A stretch of 53,798 bases of DNA from Pseudomonas sp. B6002 (lineage in GTDB: Bacteria > Pseudomonadota > Gammaproteobacteria > Pseudomonadales > Pseudomonadaceae). Positions 11,216 through 18,268 of the stretch are shown here, in pieces. Below the pieces are notes generated by a model that saw nothing but the letters and a program-made list of their open reading frames with translations, did no database searches and was not told the DNA's origin. The position numbers and the translations under genes are program-made. The DNA lies in NCBI RefSeq assembly GCF_013385985.1, contig NZ_JACAOY010000028.1, forward strand, positions 49,893 through 103,690. Direction: 5' to 3'. Numbering within the stretch: position 1 is the stretch's first letter; each line of letters opens with the position of its first letter.

Positions 11216-11626
11216 GTGGCAACAGCCTCTTCTGTAATCGAAGTTCCGGTATCGGCCGATCAGGTCTGGCAATTGGTGGGCGGCTTCAACGCGCTGCCGG
11301 ACTGGCTGCCGTTTATCGTCAAGAGCGAGCCAAGTGACGGCGGCCGCGTACGCCATTTGCAAACCGCTGACGGCGGGGTGGTGGTCGAGCGTTTGCAGAC
11401 GTTTGACAACGTGGCTCGCACCTACAGCTACACCATCGAGCAATCGCCGTTCCCGGTGAGCGCGTACCTGGCGACCTTGCAGGTTGAGGCGTTGACCGAC
11501 TCGTCGGCGAAAGTGACCTGGTCCGGTGTGTTCACGCCGGTCGCGGGCACTACCGATGCGGCGGTGGAAGAGTTGTTTGCCGGCGTCTACAGCGGCGGCC
11601 TTGAGGCCCTGCGCGCCAACTTCTAA
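11216..11626 (+). CDS. SRPBCC (START/Bet v1-like) family protein
   Basis: A 136-residue protein of the SRPBCC ligand-binding superfamily (polyketide cyclase/dehydrase branch). Features seen are VIEVPVSADQVWQLVGGF near the start, the NALPDWLP loop, VVVERLQTFD, and a long C-terminal helix (AAVEELFAGVYSGGLEALR). GTG at 11216 is chosen because GGAG lies eight bases upstream; an in-frame TTG 18 bp earlier lacks this. It is the last gene of the aldo/keto reductase operon. Such proteins bind a hydrophobic ligand or catalyse cyclisation; the exact job is unknown. Confidence 0.85.
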   Translation: MATASSVIEVPVSADQVWQLVGGFNALPDWLPFIVKSEPSDGGRVRHLQTADGGVVVERLQTFDNVARTYSYTIEQSPFPVSAYLATLQVEALTDSSAKVTWSGVFTPVAGTTDAAVEELFAGVYSGGLEALRANF

Positions 11627-11654
11627 CCCGACTCGCCAGACAACACAAATCCAA

Positions 11655-11746
11655 TGTGGGAGCTGGCTTGCCTGCGAAAGCTGTGTATCAGTCACCGGAA
11701 TTATTGACTGATCCACCGCTATCGCAGGCAAGCCAGCTCCCACAGG
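11655..11746. repeat. REPIN between convergent SRPBCC and kinase genes
   Basis: Inverted pair GTGGGAGCTGGCTTGCCTGC and GCAGGCAAGCCAGCTCCCAC around a spacer of about 50 bp. It lies between two converging genes and could end transcripts from both sides. Confidence 0.92.
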
Positions 11747-11763
11747 GTTGTGTGGGGGTTGTG

Positions 11764-13155
11764 TTATTCGGGCATGAGTTGTTGGCGGCACTCGAGGATC
11801 AAGCGGGCACCGCCTTGCTTGCTGGTGCCCACCTCCAACTTGAACCCATGCAAGTTGATGATCGCCGCCACAATCGACAAGCCCAACCCGAACCCGCCTT
11901 GCTGGTCGCTTTCATCCACGCGATAGAAGCGCTGGAACACCGCATCGCGTTCCGCCACCGGTATGCCGGGGCCGGAGTCGTGCACTTCAATGCGCGTGCT
12001 GCCCGCATCATTGACCCCGCGCAAAATCACCTCGCCGCCCGGTGGGGAGAACTTGATCGAGTTGCTCAGCAGGTTGGCCAGGGCTTCGAACAACAGGGCG
12101 CGGTCGCCGGTGATCCACGGCAGGGATTCCGGGGTTTCGAGCCGCAGTTGCAATTCACCTTCCTCGGCCAACGGCAGGTAGAAGTCGTGCAGTTCGCGCA
12201 ACAGCGGCAACGGGTCCATCACCAGGAAGCCTGAACGGCGCTGGTGGTCTTCCAGCTCCGAGATGCGCAACAGCCCGCGAAAGCGCGCCATCAAGGTGTC
12301 GGTTTCGGCAATGGCATCATCGAGTTTTACCGCGTAGCCCGAGTCCTCTTCAGCTTCTTGCTTGATGCGGTACAACTGCGCCCGCAGGCGTGTCAGCGGG
12401 GTGCGCAGGTCGTGGGCGATGTTGTCGCACACGCCCTTGACCTCGTTCATCAGCTTCTCGATGCGGTCGAGCATGGCGTTGACGATGGCCGCGAGCATGT
12501 CCAGCTCATCACGCCGGTTCGACAGCGGCAAGCGGTGAGTGAGGTCGCCAGCCACGATGGCTTCGGCGCTCGCCTGGATCCCGCGGATACGCCGCAGCGG
12601 GCGACGCCGCAACAGATGCCAGCCGGCCGCACCGGGGATGATGGTCAGGGACAGTGCCCACAACAGCGCATGCCAGATGATCCGGGTCACGCCGAACAGC
12701 GAACCGTTGGCCCGCACCAGCACCAGCCAGCGGCCGTCTTCGGTGTGGGTGGCCACGGCGTCGCAGCTGTCCTTGGGCAGTTTTGGGTCGTCGGAGTCGA
12801 CGCAGTTGGCCAGGGCGTGGATCTTGCCGTCCAGCGGCAGGTCCGGCGGCACGGCGCGAATCGGCCCGCTCAGGGGGCGGAACTGTTCATCGAACAGGCC
12901 GTAGGCGTCCACGCCCTTCATGTCGAAGGTCATGCTGGTGGTCAGCGCTTCGACCAGCTCTTCGCCGTCGAAACGCTGGAACAGGTGCTGGCGCTGCATC
13001 AGGGAATGGCGCGACAGGTCGCCCAGGTAGCCCGACACTTCGTAGTACAGCACCCCCATGAGGATGCAGCTCCACGCCACGAACAACGAACTGTAGAGCG
13101 CCAGCAAGCGGCTGCTGGAGGAACGCCAGCCCTTAGAGGGGTTCAGCAATGACAT
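11764..13155 (-). CDS. two-component sensor histidine kinase
   Basis: A 463-residue membrane kinase. A first transmembrane helix lies at about residues 15-37, then a periplasmic sensor region of about 120 residues, a second helix at about 157-180, and a HAMP linker (PLRRIRGIQASAEAI). The phosphoacceptor is H248 in DNIAHDLRTPLTRL. The N box is ALANLLSNSIKFS, the G boxes are HDSGPGIP and GGFGLGLSIV, and the F box is FQRFYRVDE. It overlaps the response-regulator gene by 23 bp and is translated after it. The periplasmic part has no metal-binding cluster I recognise. The CusCBA-like genes start about 2.7 kb away, so a link with metal stress is possible but unproven. Confidence 0.95.
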   Translation of the reverse strand: MSLLNPSKGWRSSSSRLLALYSSLFVAWSCILMGVLYYEVSGYLGDLSRHSLMQRQHLFQRFDGEELVEALTTSMTFDMKGVDAYGLFDEQFRPLSGPIRAVPPDLPLDGKIHALANCVDSDDPKLPKDSCDAVATHTEDGRWLVLVRANGSLFGVTRIIWHALLWALSLTIIPGAAGWHLLRRRPLRRIRGIQASAEAIVAGDLTHRLPLSNRRDELDMLAAIVNAMLDRIEKLMNEVKGVCDNIAHDLRTPLTRLRAQLYRIKQEAEEDSGYAVKLDDAIAETDTLMARFRGLLRISELEDHQRRSGFLVMDPLPLLRELHDFYLPLAEEGELQLRLETPESLPWITGDRALLFEALANLLSNSIKFSPPGGEVILRGVNDAGSTRIEVHDSGPGIPVAERDAVFQRFYRVDESDQQGGFGLGLSIVAAIINLHGFKLEVGTSKQGGARLILECRQQLMPE

Positions 13156-13816
13156 AGCCGGAGCCTCGTACCGTGCGGATCAGCGGCGTGAGGCCCGGGG
13201 GATCGATTTTCTTGCGCAGGCGACCGATGTGCACGTCGATCAGGTTGGTGCCCGGGTCGAAGTGGTAGCCCCAGACTTCCTCGAAAATCATCATCCGCGA
13301 CAGGATCTGGCCGGTGTTGCGCATCAGGAATTCGAGCAACTTGTACTCGGTGGGCAGCAGGCTCAGGGGTTGCTCGGCACGGCTGGCTTCGCGGCTGATC
13401 AGGTTCAGTTCCAGGTCGGCCACGCGCAGGGCGGTCTCGAACTCCTTCACGGTGCTTTTGCGGCGCAGCAGCACTTCGACGCGGGCGGCCATTTCGTCGG
13501 AGGCGAACGGCTTGGTCAGGTAGTCGTCGCCCCCGGCGCGCAGGCCACGGACTCGCTCGTCGACATCGGAGAGGGCGCTGATCATCAAGATCGGCGTCGA
13601 CACGCCGATGGTGCGCAGGGTGGTCACGATGGCCAGGCCATCGAGTTCCGGCAGCATCCGGTCGAGGGTGATCAGATCGTAATCACCACTGACAGCACGG
13701 ACCAGGCCTTCGCGGCCGTTGTCCACCCAATCCACATCCAGTCCATGGCTACTCAGCTCGGCGACGATCTCGCGGGCTGTTACGGCGTCATCCTCGATTG
13801 TCAAAATACGGGTCAT
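13133..13816 (-). CDS. OmpR/PhoB-family response regulator
   Basis: A 227-residue response regulator. The receiver domain has acidic residues in IEDDA, phosphoacceptor D52 in ITLDRMLPELDG and K102 in YLTKPFAS. The C-terminal winged helix includes LLPTEYKLLEFLMRN and DVHIGRLRKKID...RTVRGSGYV, typical of the OmpR family. The ATG at 13816 is preferred over an upstream in-frame start because it gives the standard MTRILTIEDD beginning and follows an AGG. It is the first gene of the pair with the kinase. Confidence 0.95.
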   Translation of the reverse strand: MTRILTIEDDAVTAREIVAELSSHGLDVDWVDNGREGLVRAVSGDYDLITLDRMLPELDGLAIVTTLRTIGVSTPILMISALSDVDERVRGLRAGGDDYLTKPFASDEMAARVEVLLRRKSTVKEFETALRVADLELNLISREASRAEQPLSLLPTEYKLLEFLMRNTGQILSRMMIFEEVWGYHFDPGTNLIDVHIGRLRKKIDPPGLTPLIRTVRGSGYVIAEPL

Positions 13817-13943
13817 AGGATTACCTGGTGAGCGGTTCACACGACAGAGGTGGGGCCATTTTGCCAAGAAATGCCTGAACGCTTCCTAAATTAAACTTCA
13901 TCTTGGCAAAACCGACACATTTTCATGTTGCAACACTTCCTTC

Positions 13944-14034
13944 TGTGGGAGCTGGCTTGCCTGCGATAGCGGTCTATCAGGCACCGCACGGGGCAGCAGG
14001 TAGGCCGCCATCGCCGGCAAGCCGGCTCCTACAC
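13944..14034. repeat. REPIN with mixed arms
   Basis: The left arm is GTGGGAGCTGGCTTGCCTGC, while the right arm is GCCGGCAAGCCGGCTCCTAC, so the two arms belong to two sequence variants. It lies in the 404-bp gap 13817-14220, which holds no gene but has a sigma-54-like site further down. Confidence 0.88.
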
Positions 14035-14152
14035 GTTTGGCGGGAGTGCATAACGCCCGCCGCAATCGATCAGTTCTTGCAAGTTGCACGGTCCTAGGAA
14101 GTTCAAGTTATTTAACGCATTGAAAAACAAGGCATTTTATTTTCGCGACGAC

Positions 14153-14168
14153 TGGCATGGTGCCTGCA
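14153..14168 (+). promoter_or_regulatory. candidate sigma-54 (RpoN) promoter
   Basis: TGGCATGGTGCCTGCA has the -24 GG and -12 GC separated by exactly 10 bp and matches TGGCACG-N4-TTGCA except at two positions. It lies 53 bp before the ATG at 14221. No enhancer-binding activator gene is close by. Confidence 0.5.
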
Positions 14169-14220
14169 CTGTCCCTTTTGAGACTTGTAACACCATTTTT
14201 CTGCCTGGAGTACAACAACA

Positions 14221-15114
14221 ATGATCACATCCTCATCCACGCTGCAAGAGTCGAGCACGCTCTCCGGGGTTTCCTGGGGGGCGATCTTTGCCGGGGCCGC
14301 TGCGGCGGCGGCATTGTCCCTTATCCTCGTTTTGCTGGGCTTTGGCCTGGGTTTCTCGGCGGTGTCGCCGTGGGCCGACAGCGGTGTCAGCGCCAAGGGG
14401 CTTGGCATTTCCACGATTGTCTGGCTGGCCTTCACCCAGATCGTCGCGTCGGGCCTGGGCGGCTACATCGCCGGTCGGTTACGCGTGAAGTGGGCCAATA
14501 TGCACGGCGATGAGGTGTACTTTCGCGACACCGCCCACGGCTTCCTGGCCTGGGCCGTGGCTACCCTGGTGACCGCGATGCTGGTGGTCGGCTCCGTCAG
14601 CAGTGTGGTCGGTGGCGGCGTCAAAGCCGGTGCGAGTGTGGCTTCGGGCGCAGCCCAAGCCGTCGGCAGCGCCGCCCAAGGCGTGAAAGGCGATGACTTC
14701 GGCTACTACGTCGACAGCCTGTTCCGCGACGACCGCCCGGTTGCCGTCAGCGATGACGCGGCCCACGGCGTGGTAGCGCGCATCTTCACCCGTACCCTCG
14801 CCAATGACGGCCAACTGGCCCCAGAGGATCGTGCCTACCTGGCCCAGTTGATCAGCCAGCGCACCAACCTCAGCCAGGCCGACGCCGAAGCACGTATCGA
14901 CAAAGTCTATGGCGACGCCCGCAAGGCTGTGGAAGACGCCAAGCTCAAAGCCAAGCAGGCTGCTGATACGGCTGCGAAAGTCGCCGCGTATACCTCGCTG
15001 TGGACCTTCATTTCCCTGCTGATCGGTGCGTTCTTTGCCAGCTTCGCTGCTACCTACGGCGGTCGCCGCCGTGATGCAGTGGTGTATGTCGAAACCGAAC
15101 ACTTCGTACGTTAA
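14221..15114 (+). CDS. conserved membrane protein, PhnA-like/glycine-zipper type
   Basis: A 297-residue inner-membrane protein of unknown function. Hydrophobic segments are seen at about residues 19-43 (WGAIFAGAAAAAALSLILVL), 60-80 (IVWLAFTQIVASGLGGYIAG), 105-135 (FLAWAVATLVTAMLVVGSV) and 262-282 near the C-terminus. A hydrophilic, Ala/Lys-rich coiled stretch (ARKAVEDAKLKAKQAADTAA) precedes the last helix. Similar proteins have been labelled PhnA-like in other proteobacteria without evidence of phosphonate use. GGAG in TGCCTGGAGTACAACAAC supports the start. It is followed after 15 bp by a 24-residue membrane peptide, and it lies behind a sigma-54-like site. Confidence 0.85.
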   Translation: MITSSSTLQESSTLSGVSWGAIFAGAAAAAALSLILVLLGFGLGFSAVSPWADSGVSAKGLGISTIVWLAFTQIVASGLGGYIAGRLRVKWANMHGDEVYFRDTAHGFLAWAVATLVTAMLVVGSVSSVVGGGVKAGASVASGAAQAVGSAAQGVKGDDFGYYVDSLFRDDRPVAVSDDAAHGVVARIFTRTLANDGQLAPEDRAYLAQLISQRTNLSQADAEARIDKVYGDARKAVEDAKLKAKQAADTAAKVAAYTSLWTFISLLIGAFFASFAATYGGRRRDAVVYVETEHFVR

Positions 15115-15129
15115 TTCAAGGAGAACATC

Positions 15130-15204
15130 ATGCGCTCATTACTGCTGTGGTTCCTCGGTGTGCCTATCCCGGTCATCATCCTGATCGCGATCTTCATGCA
15201 CTGA
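15130..15204 (+). CDS. 24-residue hydrophobic membrane peptide
   Basis: A very short gene directly after the membrane-protein gene. It has a strong ribosome site (AAGGAG, 7 bases before the ATG) and reads MRSLLLWFLGVPIPVII then LIAIFMH. It is a single hydrophobic helix with a double-proline kink and one basic residue at the N-terminus. I recall near-identical peptides following related genes in other Pseudomonas, which argues that it is translated. Function unknown; a helper subunit of the upstream membrane protein is one guess. Confidence 0.72.
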   Translation: MRSLLLWFLGVPIPVIILIAIFMH

Positions 15205-15226
15205 TCCCGAGCCTGGCTCGGTCCCC

Positions 15227-15331
15227 TGTGGGAGCGGGCTTGCTCGCGAATGCGGTGTGTCAGCGACTGATGAGTTGGCTGACACGGCGCTTTCGCGAGC
15301 AAGTCGAATCGTCGCACCGCCGCTCCCACAT
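15227..15331. repeat. REP pair of the GCGGGCTTGCTCGCGA class
   Basis: The left arm GTGGGAGCGGGCTTGCTCGC and right arm GCGAGCAAGTCGAATCGTCG...GCCGCTCCCAC form an inverted pair. This class differs in sequence from the GGAGCTGGCTTGCC class seen elsewhere in the window. The right arm carries an extra ~12-base insert. Confidence 0.75.
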
Positions 15332-15375
15332 TTGTTAATGGCGGCTTAACGCGCGCTTGGCTAGACTCGCGCCCC

Positions 15376-15714
15376 ATGAGCCGCCTTCTACGTGTCATCC
15401 TCGTCATGCTACTGAGCCTCACGCTTCCCCTCACCGGGATGGCGGGTGTGCCGTCGAGCACCGAGCCTTGTCCGATGAAGATGAGCGACATGCGCCTGAT
15501 GAGTGACATGTCCCCCGACTGCTGCCAGAGCGGCGTCGACCATGGCAAAGCGTGCAAACCCGGGCAGGAATGCAAGACCGGCGGCGTGTTGCAATTGTCG
15601 ATGCCGGTGCTCAAGGCACCGCTGACCCTGGCCCATCCCCTGGCCGTAAACCTCGCCTCGGATTTCATCCCCGACCGCACGCCGTCCGGCGTCTGGCGCC
15701 CACCCCGTTCCTGA
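15376..15714 (+). CDS. Met/Cys-rich small secreted protein next to CusCBA genes
   Basis: A 112-residue protein with a signal peptide (LLRVILVMLLSLTLPLTG). The short mature region is rich in soft metal ligands: PCPMKMSDMRLMSDMS, then DCCQSGVDHGKACKPGQECK. That is five Met and six Cys within about 40 residues. The rest is a Pro-rich tail. It lies 96 bp before the CusC-like gene in the same direction. The ligands and place suggest a periplasmic copper or silver binding accessory, which is inference; I do not recognise a named family. Confidence 0.78.
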   Translation: MSRLLRVILVMLLSLTLPLTGMAGVPSSTEPCPMKMSDMRLMSDMSPDCCQSGVDHGKACKPGQECKTGGVLQLSMPVLKAPLTLAHPLAVNLASDFIPDRTPSGVWRPPRS

Positions 15715-15810
15715 TTCCTGTAGCACCTCAAGCCTCATTCCTCCCTCGGGATGACCTTGCTGTGGGCCGCATAACGCGGCGCGCAGTGGAACAGATCAGG
15801 AATCTTCACC

Positions 15811-17049
15811 ATGAATGCCCTCTACCTGCGCGCCCTGATGATGGGCGTGCTGGCGTGGCCGGCGTTGGCGAGCGCGCTGACCCTGGATGACGCCCTGCGC
15901 CTGGCGCAAAACAACGCGCCGTCGTTGACGGCCGAGTCGGCCAAGTTGCACGCCGCGACCCAGGCAGCGATCCCGGCCGGCGAGTTACCCGACCCCAAAC
16001 TGGTGGTCGGCTTGCAGAACTTCCCCATCGGCGGGCCCAATCGCGGCACGTTGTATGGCGATGACATGACCCAACAGATGATCGGTATCCAGCAGCAAGT
16101 GCCCAGCCGCGACAAGCGCAAGGCACGGGTCGAGCTGGCCGATGCCACCGTCGAACGCACGGCCGCCGAAGGGCGTATCGAACGCCTGAACGTGCGCCAG
16201 GCCACCGCCCAGGCATGGATTCGCGCCTATGCGGTGGAGCAAAAGCAAGCGCTGTTCCCGGCGTTCTACCAGCAAAATCGGTTGCTGCAAGACAGCGTGC
16301 GCGCGCAACTGGCGGGTGGGCGTGGCCAGGCGTCGGATGCGGTGATCCCCCGGCAGGAAGCCGCCGACCTGAACGGGCGCGAAGACGAACTGACCGAGCA
16401 ACGTGCCCAGGCCCGTGCAGCCCTCAAGCGCTGGATCGGCCCGGCCGCCAATCAAGCCCCCAGCGGTGCGTTGCCCAACTGGACCCTCGACAGCCACGGC
16501 CTGAGCCACAACCTGCACCAACACCCCGAGCTGCAAGCCTATGCGCCGCGTACCCGCGAGGCCGAAGCACGGTTGCAGGAAGCCAAGGCGCAAAAGACCT
16601 CGGATTGGAGCTGGGAAGTCGACTACGGCCATCGCAGCCGTGAGTTCGGTGACATGGTCAACGTGCAGTTCACCTTTGACCTGCCGATTTTTCCCGGCCG
16701 CCGTCAGAACCCCGGCATCGCCGCCAAGCAGGCAGAGCTGGACCAGCTGGACGCCGAGCGTGAAGCCGCCACTCGCGAGCATGTGCAGATGCTCGACGAC
16801 GACCTGGCGCAGTACCAGCGCCTGGACCGGGCGGTGCAACGCAGCCAGGACAGCCTGGTGCCGCTCGCCGAGGAAAAGGTGCGCCTGAGCCTGGCCGGTT
16901 ACCGGGCGGGCAAGGCTGACCTGATGAGCGTGGTCAGCGCCCGTCGCGAACTGGTCGAAGCCCGTTTCAAACAGATTGATGCCTTGGAACAACGCGCCCT
17001 GGTCGGCGCCCAGCTGTATTTTGCCTATGGGGAACCTGCCAATGAATAA
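15811..17049 (+). CDS. TolC-family outer membrane channel (CusC-like)
   Basis: A 412-residue outer-membrane efflux protein. It begins with a signal peptide (cleavage near ALASA-L) and then TLDDALRLAQNNAPSL, the classic TolC-family repeat start. The second repeat with LDRAVQRSQDSLVPLAEEKV and LAGYRAGKADLMSVVSARRE is also typical. There is no lipobox cysteine, unlike E. coli CusC. Its stop overlaps the adaptor gene by 8 bp, so the exporter genes are one operon. It would form the outer channel of the tripartite metal exporter. Confidence 0.92.
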   Translation: MNALYLRALMMGVLAWPALASALTLDDALRLAQNNAPSLTAESAKLHAATQAAIPAGELPDPKLVVGLQNFPIGGPNRGTLYGDDMTQQMIGIQQQVPSRDKRKARVELADATVERTAAEGRIERLNVRQATAQAWIRAYAVEQKQALFPAFYQQNRLLQDSVRAQLAGGRGQASDAVIPRQEAADLNGREDELTEQRAQARAALKRWIGPAANQAPSGALPNWTLDSHGLSHNLHQHPELQAYAPRTREAEARLQEAKAQKTSDWSWEVDYGHRSREFGDMVNVQFTFDLPIFPGRRQNPGIAAKQAELDQLDAEREAATREHVQMLDDDLAQYQRLDRAVQRSQDSLVPLAEEKVRLSLAGYRAGKADLMSVVSARRELVEARFKQIDALEQRALVGAQLYFAYGEPANE

Positions 17050-18268
17050 TCGAATCGTGGCGGCGCTAGTGCTGCTGGGGCTGGGCGCAGGTTATGGGCT
17101 GGCACAGCTGCATCCCACCGCTTCGGCACCGGCTAAAGACGACAAAAAAGCGCTGTATTGGTACGACCCGATGTACCCGCAGCAGCAATTCGACAAGCCT
17201 GGCAAGTCGCCCTTCATGGACATGCAGCTGGTGCCGCGCTACGCCGACGGTGGCGCAGCGGCCGCAATGCCTGCGGTGCAGATCGACCCGCGCCAGGCCC
17301 AGAACATCGGGGTGCGCCTGGCGCCGGTAACCCGGGGCGTACTGACCACGACGCTGGACGTGTCGGGCACCCTGGCGTTCAACGACCGTGACGTGGCCGT
17401 GGTGCAGGCGCGGGCGGCGGGGTTTGTCGAGCGGGTCTACGCCCGGGCACCGGGGGACGTGCTCAAGGCCGGGGCGCCGCTGGCGGACATTCTGGTACCC
17501 GAGTGGGCGGCCGCCCAGGAGGAGTTCCTGGCACTGCGCCGCAGCGGTGAGGGCAGCCTGATCGGCGCCGCCCGCCAGCGCCTGCGCCTGAGTGGCATGC
17601 CCGCAACGTTGATCGCACAGATGGAGCGCAGCGGCCAGGTGCAGTCGGTGTTGACCATCACCAGCCCGTTGAATGGCGCGCTGCAGACCCTGGAGGTGCG
17701 CGAGGGCATGACGGTCGCGGCGGGGCAGACACTGGCGCGGTTCAATGGCCTGGATCAGGTGTGGTTACAGGTCGCCGTGCCCGAAGCCCAGGGCGCTGCC
17801 TTGTACGTGGGGCAAAGCGTGCAGAGCCGCTTTGTCGGTTTGCCGGGCAAAACGCTCACCGGCACGGTCAGCGCGATCCTGCCGGCCGCAGCCCTGGACA
17901 GCCGCACCGTGCAGGTGCGTGTCGAGCTGCCCAACCCCGACGGCACCTTGCGCCCCGGCATGACGGCCCAGGTCAGCCTGGCGCAAGGCAGCGCACAACC
18001 GGTGGTGCAGGTGCCCAGCGAAGCCTTGATCCGCACCGGCAAGCGGGTGCTGGTGATGCTGGCCGAGGAGGGCGGTCATTACCGGCCCGTCGAGGTGCAC
18101 GTGGGGGCTGAAAGCCAGGACCAGACCGCAGTCGTCAGCGGCTTGCAGGAAGGCCAGCAGGTGGTCGCGTCCGGGCAGTTCCTGCTCGATTCCGAGGCCA
18201 GTCTCAAGGGCATCACCGCGACCCCTGCCGAAGCCGCGATGAACATGCAGCCGGGAGCCCAGCCATGA
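17042..18268 (+). CDS. cusB: CusB-like periplasmic adaptor of Cu/Ag RND exporter
   Basis: A 408-residue membrane-fusion protein. After an N-terminal hydrophobic anchor ([17 protein letters not shown]) comes [20 protein letters not shown] followed by [12 protein letters not shown]. Its M44, M59 and M61 have the same spacing (15 and 2) as the Met triad reported to bind Cu(I)/Ag(I) in E. coli CusB. The barrel-sandwich, hairpin and beta-barrel domains follow ([52 protein letters not shown]). The ATG at 17042 is used; an earlier in-frame start would lie inside the preceding gene. The Met pattern points to monovalent copper or silver rather than Co/Zn/Cd. Confidence 0.92.
   Translation: MNNRIVAALVLLGLGAGYGLAQLHPTASAPAKDDKKALYWYDPMYPQQQFDKPGKSPFMDMQLVPRYADGGAAAAMPAVQIDPRQAQNIGVRLAPVTRGVLTTTLDVSGTLAFNDRDVAVVQARAAGFVERVYARAPGDVLKAGAPLADILVPEWAAAQEEFLALRRSGEGSLIGAARQRLRLSGMPATLIAQMERSGQVQSVLTITSPLNGALQTLEVREGMTVAAGQTLARFNGLDQVWLQVAVPEAQGAALYVGQSVQSRFVGLPGKTLTGTVSAILPAAALDSRTVQVRVELPNPDGTLRPGMTAQVSLAQGSAQPVVQVPSEALIRTGKRVLVMLAEEGGHYRPVEVHVGAESQDQTAVVSGLQEGQQVVASGQFLLDSEASLKGITATPAEAAMNMQPGAQP

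Noticed and set aside
13897-14097. Short frames across the REPIN at 13944
   Set aside because: They read through REP palindromes (the VGAGLPAMA and SWLACDG type peptides) and recur wherever a REPIN lies, so they are repeat artefacts.
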